From assembly GCA_963836265.1 (NCBI GenBank), contig CAWIIO010000006.1, positions 620,001 to 684,000 of the forward strand: a stretch of 64,000 nt of DNA, given 5' to 3'. The notes below the pieces were generated by a model. The model was not told the origin of the DNA, did not search any database, and saw nothing but the letters and a program-made list of their open reading frames with translations. Source of the DNA: CAIWHR01 sp963836265 (lineage in GTDB: Bacteria; Pseudomonadota; Gammaproteobacteria; Burkholderiales; Casimicrobiaceae). The translations under genes were made by a program, and so were the position numbers. The number at the start of each line of letters is the position of its first letter. Position 1 is the first letter of the stretch. Positions 27,499-36,482 of the stretch are shown piece after piece.

Positions 27499-27667
27499 TG
27501 ACCGCTTCTCGACACGCGTAGGACGGCTCTGGGTCGGGCACGGCCGCCCGGTCCCCAGCGATGAGCGGCGGTTCTACGATCTACACCGGCCGTTCACGCC
27601 TCGATGCCCGGTGTGGGTTGTGCAGCGGCCGTTCGTATCGGAAAGGTGGAAGTCTCTGACCGACCAA
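27499..27667. repeat. Long direct repeat, copy B (uninterrupted)
   Basis: The uninterrupted copy of the unit split at 22.1/23.8 kb. Bases 27532-27662 are identical to 23826-23956. The upstream 33 bp (TGACCGCTT...) resemble 22097-22130 more loosely. It contains CCGGCCGTTC (27586-27595) and GCGGCCGTTC (27625-27634). It lies between the binding-protein gene and the arylsulfatase gene and carries no gene. Confidence 0.93.
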
Positions 27668-27815
27668 GAACAGTCATCCAACGAAGTACATCGAAAGCGG
27701 TCACTAGCCTCCTCTCGTTTTGTCGATCCGGGTAGAATTTGCGGCTCTTGCCTGCCCAAACCCACACGCGTGGAGCTCTAAAGGCCGGCAGACCCGACAT
27801 TCTGAGAGAGATGTG

Positions 27816-30329
27816 ATGAATGCACGCAATGCCTTTACGTTATTGACCTCCGTTGTCGCGGTCGCCTCGTGCCTGGGATCGGCTTTGGCACAACAGGTGA
27901 CTGGCGAGCTGGGTTCGCCCCACGCCACCACCACGCTCAGCGGCACGCAGCTTCCGCCGCCCGATCCGACGTTCGGCGGGGTGATCAAAGAAAAGGCGTC
28001 GGAGTCGAAAGCGTGGTGGCCGCCGCGCGTCGTGCCGCCGAAGGGCGCGCCCAACATCCTCCTGATCATGACCGACGATAGCGGGTTCGGCGCGCCGAGC
28101 ACGTTCGGCGGCGTCGTCCCGACTCCGGCACTGGATCGCATCGCGAAGAGCGGGCTGCGCTACACGAATTTCCACTCCACGTCGCTCTGCTCGCCGTCGC
28201 GCGCGGCGTTGATCACCGGGCGCAACCACCACGTCGCCGGCTTCGGGGTGGTGGGCGAGATCGCGACCGGATTCCCGGGCTACGACTCGATCATCCGGAA
28301 GGAGAATGGCACCATCGGCGCCATCCTGAAGGACAACGGCTACGCGACCTCGTGGTTCGGCAAGGATCACAACACGCCGTTCTATCAGGCGACCTCCGCC
28401 GGGCCCTTCGAGCAGTGGCCGAACGGCATGGGCTTCGAGTACTTCTACGGCTTCGTCGGCGGCGACACCAGCCAATGGCAGCCGAACCTGTTCCGCAACA
28501 CGACGGCCATCTTCCCCTTCCAGGGCCATCCGGGCTGGAACCTGACCACGGCCATGGCCGACGAGGCGATCCATTACATGAGGGAGTTGAAGGAGATCGC
28601 GCCCGACAAGCCGTTCCTGGTCTACTACGTTCCGGGCGGCACGCATTCGCCGCATCATCCGACGCCCGAATGGATCAAGAAGATCAGCGAGATGCATCTC
28701 TTCGACGGCGGCTGGAACAAATTGCGCGAGACCATCTTCGCCAACCAGAAGCGGCTGGGCATCATGCCCCCCAACGCCCAACTGACTCCATGGCCGAAGG
28801 ACCTGCCCGAGTGGGATTCGCTCGGGTTTCTGGAGAAGAAGCTCTTCATCAAGCAGGCCGACGTCTTCGGTGCCTACCTCGCCTATACCGACCACGAGAT
28901 CGGACGCGTCATCCAGGCGGTCGAGGACATGGGCCAGCTCGACAACACGCTGATTATCTATATCGCCGGCGACAACGGCGCGAGCGCCGAAGGGATGCTC
29001 AACGGCACGCCGAACGAGTTCACGACGTTCAATGGCGTCGAAGTCCCGGTCAAGGCTCAGTTTCTCTGGTATCCGTTCTGGGGCTCCGAGCGCACCTTCC
29101 CGCACTTCGCGGCCGGCTGGTCGTGGGCGATGGACACGCCATTCAAGTGGATGAAGCAGGTGGCGTCGCACTACGGCGGGACGGCGCAGGGCGTGGCCAT
29201 GTCGTGGCCCGGCCACATCAACGATGCGGGTGGCATCCGCCGCCAGTTCCACCATCTCATCGACATCGCTCCGACGATCCTCGAAGCGACCGGCATCCCG
29301 GCGCCGGACACGCTCGACGGCATCAAGCAGCGCCCGATGGATGGCGTAAGCATGGTCTACACGTGGGACAGCGCGAATGCCAACGCCCCGAGCCGGCACA
29401 CGACGCAATACTTCGAGATGCTCGGCAACCGCGCCATCTACCACGACGGCTGGCTCGCGGCGACGACGCCGGCGACGCTGCCTTGGGAACTCTCCACGAA
29501 GCCGCCGCCCGACGTGATCACCGGTTACAACTGGGAGCTCTACCACGTCGGTGATCTGCAATCGGGGGATCTCACCGAGTCCGACGACCTGGCCACGAAG
29601 ATGCCGGAAAAGCTCAAGGAGATGCAGGACCTCTTCTACGCCGAGGCAAAGAAGTACGACGTGCTGCCGCTCGACAATACGACGCTCACACGCTGGAACG
29701 CGCCCAAGCCCAACCTCACCGGGGGACGCAAAGTCTTCACCTATTCGGGAGAGCCGATCAGCGCTCCCAACAGCGGCGCTCCGAACATCCTGAACAAGGC
29801 GTACACGATCACCGCCGAGGTCGAGATCCCCCCCAAAGGTGGCGCGGAAGGCATGATCGTCACCGACGGCGGTCGCTTCGGCGGCTACGGTCTCTTCCTG
29901 AGCAAGGGTGTGGCGGGCGTTCGTCGGGGCAAGATCGTGTTCCTCTACAACCTGCTCGACCTCAAGCGCACGATCTGGGCAGGGCCCGAGTTGAAAGCCG
30001 GCAAGCACACCATCGTCTTCGACTGGAAGCCCGAGGCTCCGGGCCTGGGCAAGGGCGGGACGGGCGTGCTCTCCGTGGACGGCAAGGAAGTGGCCAGGAA
30101 TTCCATGGAGCACTCGACGCCGATCACGTTCCCCGAGGACGAGACCTTCGACATCGGCCAGGACACGCGCACGCCGCTGGCCCTCGTCGAGTATCGCTAC
30201 GACGTTCCGTTCAACTTTACCGGCAAGATCGATAAGGTGACCTTCGACCTCGGGCCGCAGCTTCTCTCCGACGCCGATCGGATAAAGCGTCAGCAGATGG
30301 TCGAGGCGGCCGCCCGGGCGAGGGACTAA
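27816..30329 (+). CDS. Secreted type I arylsulfatase
   Basis: An 837-residue periplasmic sulfatase. A signal peptide (AFTLLTSVVAVASCLGSALA, cleaved before QQ) is followed by the alkaline phosphatase-like catalytic domain. The formylglycine site is C125 in STSLCSPSRAALITGR (Cys type), and metal ligands are Asp87-Asp88 in LLIMTDDSGFG. GDNGASAEG and a long C-terminal beta domain (about 640-800) follow, as in large AtsA-like enzymes. Cys-type maturation needs a formylglycine-generating enzyme, not present in the window. ATG 27816 is chosen for the signal peptide and GAGAGAG upstream. It hydrolyses a sulfate ester; substrate unknown. Confidence 0.95.
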   Translation: MNARNAFTLLTSVVAVASCLGSALAQQVTGELGSPHATTTLSGTQLPPPDPTFGGVIKEKASESKAWWPPRVVPPKGAPNILLIMTDDSGFGAPSTFGGVVPTPALDRIAKSGLRYTNFHSTSLCSPSRAALITGRNHHVAGFGVVGEIATGFPGYDSIIRKENGTIGAILKDNGYATSWFGKDHNTPFYQATSAGPFEQWPNGMGFEYFYGFVGGDTSQWQPNLFRNTTAIFPFQGHPGWNLTTAMADEAIHYMRELKEIAPDKPFLVYYVPGGTHSPHHPTPEWIKKISEMHLFDGGWNKLRETIFANQKRLGIMPPNAQLTPWPKDLPEWDSLGFLEKKLFIKQADVFGAYLAYTDHEIGRVIQAVEDMGQLDNTLIIYIAGDNGASAEGMLNGTPNEFTTFNGVEVPVKAQFLWYPFWGSERTFPHFAAGWSWAMDTPFKWMKQVASHYGGTAQGVAMSWPGHINDAGGIRRQFHHLIDIAPTILEATGIPAPDTLDGIKQRPMDGVSMVYTWDSANANAPSRHTTQYFEMLGNRAIYHDGWLAATTPATLPWELSTKPPPDVITGYNWELYHVGDLQSGDLTESDDLATKMPEKLKEMQDLFYAEAKKYDVLPLDNTTLTRWNAPKPNLTGGRKVFTYSGEPISAPNSGAPNILNKAYTITAEVEIPPKGGAEGMIVTDGGRFGGYGLFLSKGVAGVRRGKIVFLYNLLDLKRTIWAGPELKAGKHTIVFDWKPEAPGLGKGGTGVLSVDGKEVARNSMEHSTPITFPEDETFDIGQDTRTPLALVEYRYDVPFNFTGKIDKVTFDLGPQLLSDADRIKRQQMVEAAARARD

Positions 30330-30343
30330 GGGGTGCCTGCGCG

Positions 30344-30700
30344 ATGAAGACCGCGCTGGTTGTTGCCGCCGCGGCAGAAGCCGCCACCGGCGTGGCGTTG
30401 CTGATTGTTCCGTCGCTCGTTGGGCGGTTGTTGTTGGGCGAGGAACTCACTGGCGCCGCCATACCGGTAGCGCGCGTCGCCGGCATCGCTCTGATCGCGC
30501 TGGGAATCGCCTGCTGGCCGGGGCCGCCGCGAGCCGGCATGCTGATCTACGGCGCGGCCGTAGCGCTGTATCTCGCCTACCTCGGCCTCGTGGGCGGCTT
30601 GACCGGAGTCCTGCTGTGGCCGGCGGTCGTCCTGCACGTGATCCTGACGGCACTCTTGTTTCGCGCTTCAACGAGCGAAAAGGAGACGACGAAAACATAG
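30344..30700 (+). CDS. Small integral membrane protein
   Basis: A 118-residue protein with four hydrophobic segments (ALVVAAAAEAATGVALLIVP, VARVAGIALIALGIACW, GMLIYGAAVALYLAYLGLV, LLWPAVVLHVILTALLF) and a charged tail. No family recognised with certainty. It starts 14 bp after the arylsulfatase stop codon and is probably co-transcribed with it, so a supporting role in the envelope is possible but unproven. Confidence 0.75.
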   Translation: MKTALVVAAAAEAATGVALLIVPSLVGRLLLGEELTGAAIPVARVAGIALIALGIACWPGPPRAGMLIYGAAVALYLAYLGLVGGLTGVLLWPAVVLHVILTALLFRASTSEKETTKT

Positions 30701-31236
30701 AGGGACAGAGCGTGCCCGCCTAGTCGTATCCGACACCGCTCGCGTAGGATGCTCGCTACGTTCGTGCGCCTCGCACGAGACGTTTAGTGGGTGTCCGCTT
30801 TGCCCGCAACGGCAACTCTGCTTTGGATCGACGGCAGTAATTCGCTGGAGGTCGGTGACCTTCGCGTCGCGGCGGTTAACTACCTGATACGCACGCACTT
30901 CTGGGTCGGGTTGCGAGCCGGCGCAACCATACTCGAGATGCCCGGATAGCGGGAGCACGCGAGCGATCACGACAGGCACTTGCTAGACTGAGACGACCTC
31001 GCGCCAGTGCCCAGATTCATCCTGCCGGACGCGCCGATTAAACATGGGGCTGTTCCGGCGGACACATAGGTAGCACTTTTGCGGCGAAGGGACTGTCGAC
31101 GTGTCCGCGTCGACCTGTCTCGTGATCTGCTGTTACCCACACCGCGAACTTCATGAACGGCCGCTTCTCTCGTACCCCTCAGTCAACTAAGGGTCGATGA
31201 CGGCCGAATGAGGTGGCGAGGAATTTGGCCGGACCC
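30701..31236. other. Non-coding stretch with repeat motifs
   Basis: No convincing gene. GAACGGCCGCTT occurs at 31155-31166, followed by GACGGCCGAATG near 31200, both of the motif family seen elsewhere. Just before the decayed insertion sequence there is a near-palindrome around GGCCGGACCCGGCC (31227-31240). Confidence 0.5.
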
Positions 31237-32520
31237 GGCCAATTCTGTTGAAGAACGCGGCGTTTGAGGGAGACCGGGTGCCCGCGGATGTTTAGCGGTA
31301 GGCGGATCGGTGACTGAGGATCTGGTTTTTGATTTGGCGACAGTGTTCTTCGCCAATTCAGATTGCCATGCTGGTCACTTCTGGTTCTGCTGAGAACAAG
31401 CGCTTCGCCATTCGTCGTAAGTTTTGCGCGATCGCCGCCAGAAGAAACTCGTCGTGAGCACCGTTGGGCCCACGGCGGCGCAATCGATCGAGCCTCAGGA
31501 TGCGCTTTAGGTGTGCGAACAGCATCTCGACCTTCTTGCGATCCTTGCGTGATTGCTTGTAAGCATCAGTCTTGGCAAGGTCGCGAGCGACATCGCGCGC
31601 CGATTCGGGGACACTGCGAGCGATCTTGCGCATCGGGATGTTCGGGCAGCAATGCGCCTTCATCGGGCAATTCGCGCAATCAGATTGGCTGGCTCGATAA
31701 ATGATGGTGCCAGCCTTGGTGATGTGGATACGCAGGTTCTTGAACGTGCGCCGTTGCTTGCGCAGTACGTTTCCCTGTGGGCAGCGGTATTCGTCGGCCT
31801 GTTCGTCCCATTGGAAGTCGCTGCTGGAGAGCGTTCCGTCGTCGCGCTGTGTCTTGTCCCACACCGGCACATGCGGCGCAATCCCTTTGTCGTTGACCAT
31901 CCAGCCCAGTAGCTCGGCATTGCCCTAGGCCATGTCGCCGATCAACCGCTCCGGCTTCAGATCGAACCGTTCCTCCACCCGCTCGATCATCGTCCGGGTC
32001 GCCTTGACTTCGGCCGTCTGCAACCTTGGCGTCGCCTCGACATCGACAATGATGCCGGCCTTCACATCGAGCAGATAGTTGGTCGAGTAGGCGTAGAACC
32101 ATCCGCACCCTCGCGCGCCGTGCTGCGGCTGCGATTGGCGTCGGCCTTGATCACGCTGGCGTCGACGGCAAAGCCTTCGCCGCCAACCAGTCCGGCCTTC
32201 ATGCAGCGCTCGACTACACCCTCGAATACCTGCCGAAACACATCGCTCTCACGGAAACGGCCGTGCCGGTTCTTCGAGAAGGTCGAATGGTCCGGTACTG
32301 CGTCCTCCAGGCCAAGGCGACAGAACCAGCGATAGGCCAGATTGAGATGAACCTCCTCGCACAGTCGTCGCTCGGAACGAATGCCAAAGCTGTAACCGAC
32401 GATCAGCATCCGCACCATCAACTCAGGGTCGATCGACGGCCGCCCGGTATGGCTGTAGAACGGTGCGAGGTGATGCCTCAGCTCAGCTTCAAGAGCTTCA
32501 CCGTTGCTCGCCTGCACTAC
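31237..32520 (-). mobile_element. Decayed IS1182/IS5-like insertion sequence
   Basis: The left border is placed at the end-like sequence GGCCAATTCTGTTGAAGAAC (31237-31256), typical in style of such elements. The transposase remnant runs from 31358 to about 32517 and lacks its N-terminal start, so the right end is deleted. It is a different lineage from the intact element at 22-24 kb. No target duplication can be recognised. Confidence 0.65.
31358..32517 (-). pseudogene. Transposase remnant with stop codon, deletion and missing N-terminus
   Basis: The N-terminal side (32517 to about 32100) reads HHLAPFYSHTGRPSIDPELM and then DHSTFSKNRHGRFRESDVFR. After DANRSRSTAREG the frame breaks and a central piece is lost. 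It resumes as FYAYSTNYLLDVKAGIIVDV, then meets an in-frame TAG near 31926 where relatives have a sense codon, before MVNDKGIAPHVPVWDKTQRD and the rest to 31358. The usual first 45 or so residues are absent. The gene cannot make a transposase. Confidence 0.85.
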
Positions 32521-32708
32521 GGCACGTTCGCCCGGGCCGTTGCGGACAAGCTGGGGTATGCACCCCCGCAGAAGGGGAAAGGCACGCCCTGCTGGTGGTT
32601 TACTCTCTCGACCGTTCGCGACGCCCCCCCGACACGGGGGATGGTCAATTCGAGTGGATCATGCGACCGGAATTGGTTGCCGCGCTTCGTGCGATGAAAT
32701 GGGCTTGA
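32506..32708 (+). pseudogene. C-terminal gene fragment, frameshifted, unknown family
   Basis: One frame reads LHYGTFARAVADKLGYAPPQ and then GKGTPCWWFTL; the neighbouring frame continues DTGDGQFEWIMRPELVAALR to a stop at 32708. Together they look like one protein C-terminus disrupted near the C6 run at about 32625. The 5' part is missing where the decayed insertion sequence ends. I do not recognise the family. The protein-like pattern is the only evidence. Confidence 0.35.
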
Positions 32709-32771
32709 ACAGAGCCGGGGCCGGGAGCCTTGCCGGCTGGGTTCATGGAGTTGGGCCATGAACGCTAAAAT

Positions 32772-32975
32772 ATGTTTCTCAGCGGTAGAGCCCCACGCGC
32801 ATTGCGTGACCGGTTTGTCACCGCGCTTGAGGGAGACGACTATGTGGCACTTCGGGCGCTGGCCGTCGATCTCGGAAGCTGCACCGACATTCTGCCGCGC
32901 GCCGCTTGCACGGCGCTTGGTCTACCACGCGGTAGTACGTACGCGTTAGCGGCAAAGACGATCGTCGCCACATGA
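32772..32975 (+). CDS. Small hypothetical protein
   Basis: A 67-residue frame, LRDRFVTALEGDDYVALRAL then DLGSCTDILPRAACTALGLP and GSTYALAAK, which reads like a compact helical protein. I do not recognise it with certainty. No clear ribosome site is seen. It lies between insertion-sequence debris and the convergent trypsin-like gene. Confidence 0.4.
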   Translation: MFLSGRAPRALRDRFVTALEGDDYVALRALAVDLGSCTDILPRAACTALGLPRGSTYALAAKTIVAT

Positions 32976-33076
32976 AACGCGGCATCGACTCGATTTCTGC
33001 AACGGGTCGATGTGAGACCGCCGGTGAACAGGTCGCCTACGGGCCAGGGGCGGACGTTTGCAAATGCAACCCACGG

Positions 33077-33808
33077 TCAGCCTTCAGTCAGAGTTAGCAA
33101 GATGTCGGCGTACCAGGCACAGTTCAGCCCCAGTGCTTCGTCGATGTTCAAGTCGCGCGTTCCTACATCGATCACCGCGGAGTGCACGCCGAGGAGTATC
33201 CACGGCAGGTCGCGGTGCATCGGTTCTGGTTCCTTGGCGCGCATCACGACGGGCGCGCCACTCGTGCCGCGGTGGGTGCGCGCATCGGTAGGGAAATAGC
33301 CCTGAACCTGGAAGCGCAGCCCGAACGAAGACGCGACTACCGCGTAACGCACGACCGGCATATGGTGCAATGTGTCATGGAAGCCGAGCGGGAAACCCAC
33401 CATCAGCAGCGATGTGCCGACCGCAACTTGGTCGAGCGGGCCGTGCAGGTGTTGGGGGGTGAAGGCGCGGTAGACCGCCGTCTCGGGCAGCGCAGCACGT
33501 TCGATCTCGATTACAGCCACGTCGATGGCTCCGGCAGCGTCGAGACCCTGGCGCCAGACGCTCTTGCCGTCGCGGTATAGAAGAATCGAGAATCCGGTGG
33601 ACCTCGCCATGTTGTCCGCTTCGATGTGCAGTTCGATCTCGACGCGGTCTGGAAAGTGCTTGCTTGGTTCGTCGATCAGCACGGGCCGGCTCGTTACCAG
33701 GAATAGTCGTCCATCGCGCTCGAAGAAGAAACCGCTGGCATTGGTCAGCGGTTGCTGCTGCTCGAAGGTGAAGACTCGTGTCGCGGCGAGCAAGAGGGAT
33801 TCGATCAT
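33077..33808 (-). CDS. Trypsin-like (S1/S1C-type) serine peptidase-like protein, catalytic His absent
   Basis: A 243-residue protein with the chymotrypsin-like fold pattern. The nucleophile Ser183 is in HRGTSGAPVVMR and the Asp96 in AGAIDVAVIEIE. Where related proteins read VTNxHVI, this one reads VTSRPVLID with Pro42 at the histidine position, so proteolysis is unlikely unless another His takes over. No signal peptide is visible. It lies 115 bp downstream of a lipase-like gene on the same strand and may be co-expressed. Possible role: a protease-fold binding protein or a recently dead enzyme. Confidence 0.75.
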   Translation of the reverse strand: MIESLLLAATRVFTFEQQQPLTNASGFFFERDGRLFLVTSRPVLIDEPSKHFPDRVEIELHIEADNMARSTGFSILLYRDGKSVWRQGLDAAGAIDVAVIEIERAALPETAVYRAFTPQHLHGPLDQVAVGTSLLMVGFPLGFHDTLHHMPVVRYAVVASSFGLRFQVQGYFPTDARTHRGTSGAPVVMRAKEPEPMHRDLPWILLGVHSAVIDVGTRDLNIDEALGLNCAWYADILLTLTEG

Positions 33809-33923
33809 CGGCGTGTCAGTACGTCGTGTACGAGCACTATGTACGTGCTAAGCGGCAGCAGTATCGAGGGGTGACCCTCCTGGATCGCCGCATTGTGCGC
33901 GAGCGATGATGAAGGTCTGTGCA

Positions 33924-35174
33924 TCAGCCAATTCCCATCCTTGCGTCGACAACGTGACCGAATTGTCCAGGAACCTCCGTTAGCCAATCTCTTATGTGTT
34001 CGTAGACCGCAATGCGACTCAGCAGGTCCAAATGGCCCATGCCGTAGCCCACCCATCGGTGTGCTTCCGGAAGTTCAAGGTTCAGCGAAGCGTGGCGGCC
34101 TTGGCCGAGAGCGCTGCTTACCGGTACCAGCCCATCGCCGCGGATCCTGGCCCCGGACGAGTTGGCTCGCTCCTGCTTGCTCGCCGCTATCGCATAACAA
34201 CGCACTCCTTCAGGTAGCGGAAGTGATGCGTGGGCGGTACGTACGGCGGCCGCGGGATACGCCTGCCAGTCCTCATCGCGCAAGTACCCGTGTCGCAAGT
34301 CCTTAATTCCGGCACTACGGACCTTTCCCAAGCGGGCAAACGGCGCCGTGTACGGGCTGATTCCCATCAGAAAGTCCACCCGGGCGCCAGCACGTTCCAG
34401 CGGCGCGCCAAGGTGGGGCGTCCCGAGGAAGATGAGTTCGTCGAGGCGCTTCGGCCAGGCATGGCCCGCGCGGGCGGCATAATGGCATGCGCTACGTGCC
34501 ACTAACCCCCCCATGCTGTGGCCGATGATGACCAGCCGTTCGATGGGCTGCGGCCATTGCTGCAGCAGCGTTTCCATCAAGTCGCCGAATTCGTGGCCAT
34601 TCGTGGAAATGTGCAGGCCCGTGTTGTAGCGCAGGTAGACCGGCGCGTAGCCAAGTTCGTGGGCGAGCGCCGCACCGTGATCGTGGCCCTTGCGAGCCCA
34701 CTGCAGATCGTTCATGCACAGTCCGTGGACCAACACCACCATCTTGCGTCCTGACTCGGGGAACGCGCTGGCCAATGCGGCTCTGCTGATCGCGACAGGC
34801 ACTCCGCCCCTACGCAGTCGCATTGGGACCGCTAAAGGATTGCCGGACGCCCTCAGATAGTCTCCGAGTATGCCGTTGAGCGCCGCCAGAATGGCCTCAC
34901 GTTCCTCCGAGGATGGACGATCCCTGAGCAGCGGCGCGATTATGCCCAGCAAGGCATCGACGCCGCCTCCGACCAGGCGCGTGATGCCGCGAACTGACTT
35001 GTAAACGAAGCCCGTGATTCCGGCTGTCCGTCCGGTGCGTGCCTTGCCCAAGATGCCGGGCGTCCGCAGAACGGTGTGATGCATCGCTTCCACCAGGTCG
35101 GTCAATCCAACCGTGGCATCGTTGGCAAGCCGTTGGAAACCACGCAGATCAGATAAGCGAACGTGACCAGGCAT
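33924..35174 (-). CDS. PGAP1/LipA-like alpha/beta hydrolase
   Basis: A 416-residue hydrolase with a helical N-terminal extension of about 140 residues. The core has VVLVHGLCMNDLQW (about 146-159), nucleophile S220 in IIGHSMGGLVARS, and the PGAP1-like ELIFLGTPHLGAPLE shortly after. The His is probably in GYGMGHLDLLS near the C-terminus. No signal peptide is clear, so location is unknown. ATG 35174 is chosen because AAAGG stands 8 nt before it; an ATG at 35180 is also possible. It likely hydrolyses lipid esters. Confidence 0.85.
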   Translation of the reverse strand: MPGHVRLSDLRGFQRLANDATVGLTDLVEAMHHTVLRTPGILGKARTGRTAGITGFVYKSVRGITRLVGGGVDALLGIIAPLLRDRPSSEEREAILAALNGILGDYLRASGNPLAVPMRLRRGGVPVAISRAALASAFPESGRKMVVLVHGLCMNDLQWARKGHDHGAALAHELGYAPVYLRYNTGLHISTNGHEFGDLMETLLQQWPQPIERLVIIGHSMGGLVARSACHYAARAGHAWPKRLDELIFLGTPHLGAPLERAGARVDFLMGISPYTAPFARLGKVRSAGIKDLRHGYLRDEDWQAYPAAAVRTAHASLPLPEGVRCYAIAASKQERANSSGARIRGDGLVPVSSALGQGRHASLNLELPEAHRWVGYGMGHLDLLSRIAVYEHIRDWLTEVPGQFGHVVDARMGIG

Positions 35175-35409
35175 TGGCATCGCCTTTAACGGGTGCATGG
35201 AAGGGTGGTGCGACCAGTATCCCCCAACGAGGCCGGAGTGGATCGCATCTATTGAATGACGGCCCGTGCCGCCACTCACCCTGATAAGCTGCTGGACGAG
35301 CCGCGGGCCAGCCCCTTCGCACGTCCGCCCGGGCGTAGGCCTGCGCACCACGAGACGTTGGCTTATAGTGATGGAGCGACATGATCCCGGCGATCCACAG
35401 GAGCGAACG

Positions 35410-35529
35410 ATGTCTCATCAACCCCCGAAAGAAAACAAGAAGAAGCCACAGCACACGCCGAAGGAAAAGAAGGCGATCAAGCAGCAGAAGAAGCACGCGA
35501 GCGACGCCGTGCCCTTCATCAAGCACTGA
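35410..35529 (+). CDS. Lysine-rich 39-residue protein
   Basis: MSHQPPKENKKKPQHTPKEK begins a 39-residue protein that is about one third Lys and ends in AVPFIKH. A strong ribosome site, AGGAG, lies 6 nt before the ATG. Its charge suggests nucleic-acid or ribosome binding, but no family is known to me. The reading is supported by the start signal and by the absence of frame breaks. Confidence 0.55.
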   Translation: MSHQPPKENKKKPQHTPKEKKAIKQQKKHASDAVPFIKH

Positions 35530-35916
35530 GCGGCGGGACCGTGGCGACGTGCCGGGGTCTGCTTTCGGGCGACATGGATGTCGGTTCAGGTCGTTAGCGC
35601 TCGCTGACGACCGACTGTTGTCGGCCAAGCGCGGGGTTTGGTAAGGGCCTGGCGGTCGTGGATTCGTCGCCTCGCAACTGCTGCGCGCCGCAAGTCCCCG
35701 CGGCCAACCGGGATGTCCGCTTCCGCGCCGGCCGAGTGTCGCCAGTGGGTCGGATAGCGCCCGCCTGCGGCTCACAAAGAGGTGACCGCTTTCTACGCGG
35801 CTGATGGTTCGATCCGAGCGGACAGTGTCCGCCAGGTCTGATTCCAAGCAGGACAGCTCAAGGCTGGTACCCCATTTTCAGTACTCGGCCGCCGTACAAA
35901 GTACGACGCCCGGCCC
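35530..35916. other. Non-coding stretch with repeat motifs
   Basis: TGACCGCTTT at 35783-35792 and AGCGGACAGTGTCCGC near 35818 belong in style to the motif family of this region. No gene with family features is seen. Confidence 0.45.
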
Positions 35917-36209
35917 CTACTCGAGCAGTCGCGCTCGCGTCGCGTCAAACGGATGATCGATCAGCGCCTCCATCCGTTCCACGAACCGGATAGTGCAGGG
36001 CAGTTCGGCGTGGACCTCGAACGCTGCTTCGTCCGTCCATCGCGAGTGGATCCAGAAAAGCCGCGGATCGCGTACGGAGCGATAGGCCCGGATGGCGAGG
36101 CAGCCAGGTTCGTCGCGCACGCCCGCGGTCTGCTCGCGCAGAACCGCCGCGACCGCCGCTTCGTGACCTTCGCGTGCATGGAAGCGGGGGCGAAGATGAA
36201 CAACTCCAT
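35917..36209 (-). pseudogene. Antibiotic biosynthesis monooxygenase (ABM)-domain gene with N-terminal frameshift
   Basis: The ATG at 36209 follows an excellent ribosome site (GGAGG) and reads MELFIFAP. The ABM-domain body then continues in another frame from RFHAREGHEAAVAAVLREQ through LFWIHSRWTDEAAFEVH to the stop codon at 35917. The break falls at a run of five G on the plus strand (36186-36190); one more base would give a normal ABM protein of about 98 residues, a small heme- or quinol-type monooxygenase fold. A true mutation, slippage and a sequencing error are all possible. Confidence 0.8.
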
Positions 36210-36482
36210 CGCTCCTCCTTCGAGGCACCTCGAACTGAGGGTGTTGCGGCCTGTTCGGTGCCAAACCGCCGCTGGAAACCTCTTCTTGACTGGTAGATTT
36301 AACGGTGCGACATTAGCGGCGCACTTCGGAGCTACACCTCCAGCGATGGCAACCCGTGGCTGCGAGGTCAGAGAGTCGGCCGATAACCGACAAATCCAAA
36401 GTCCGCTCACACGGGGATCCGTTGTGGGCAGCGCATCCCCGCGCAATATCTAGACGCGCAAACCTGAGGGAGGGATTACGCA

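Noticed and set aside
27840..30113. A 757-codon open frame antisense to the arylsulfatase
   Set aside because: It mirrors codon bias of the sulfatase gene and has no domain, start signal or family features.
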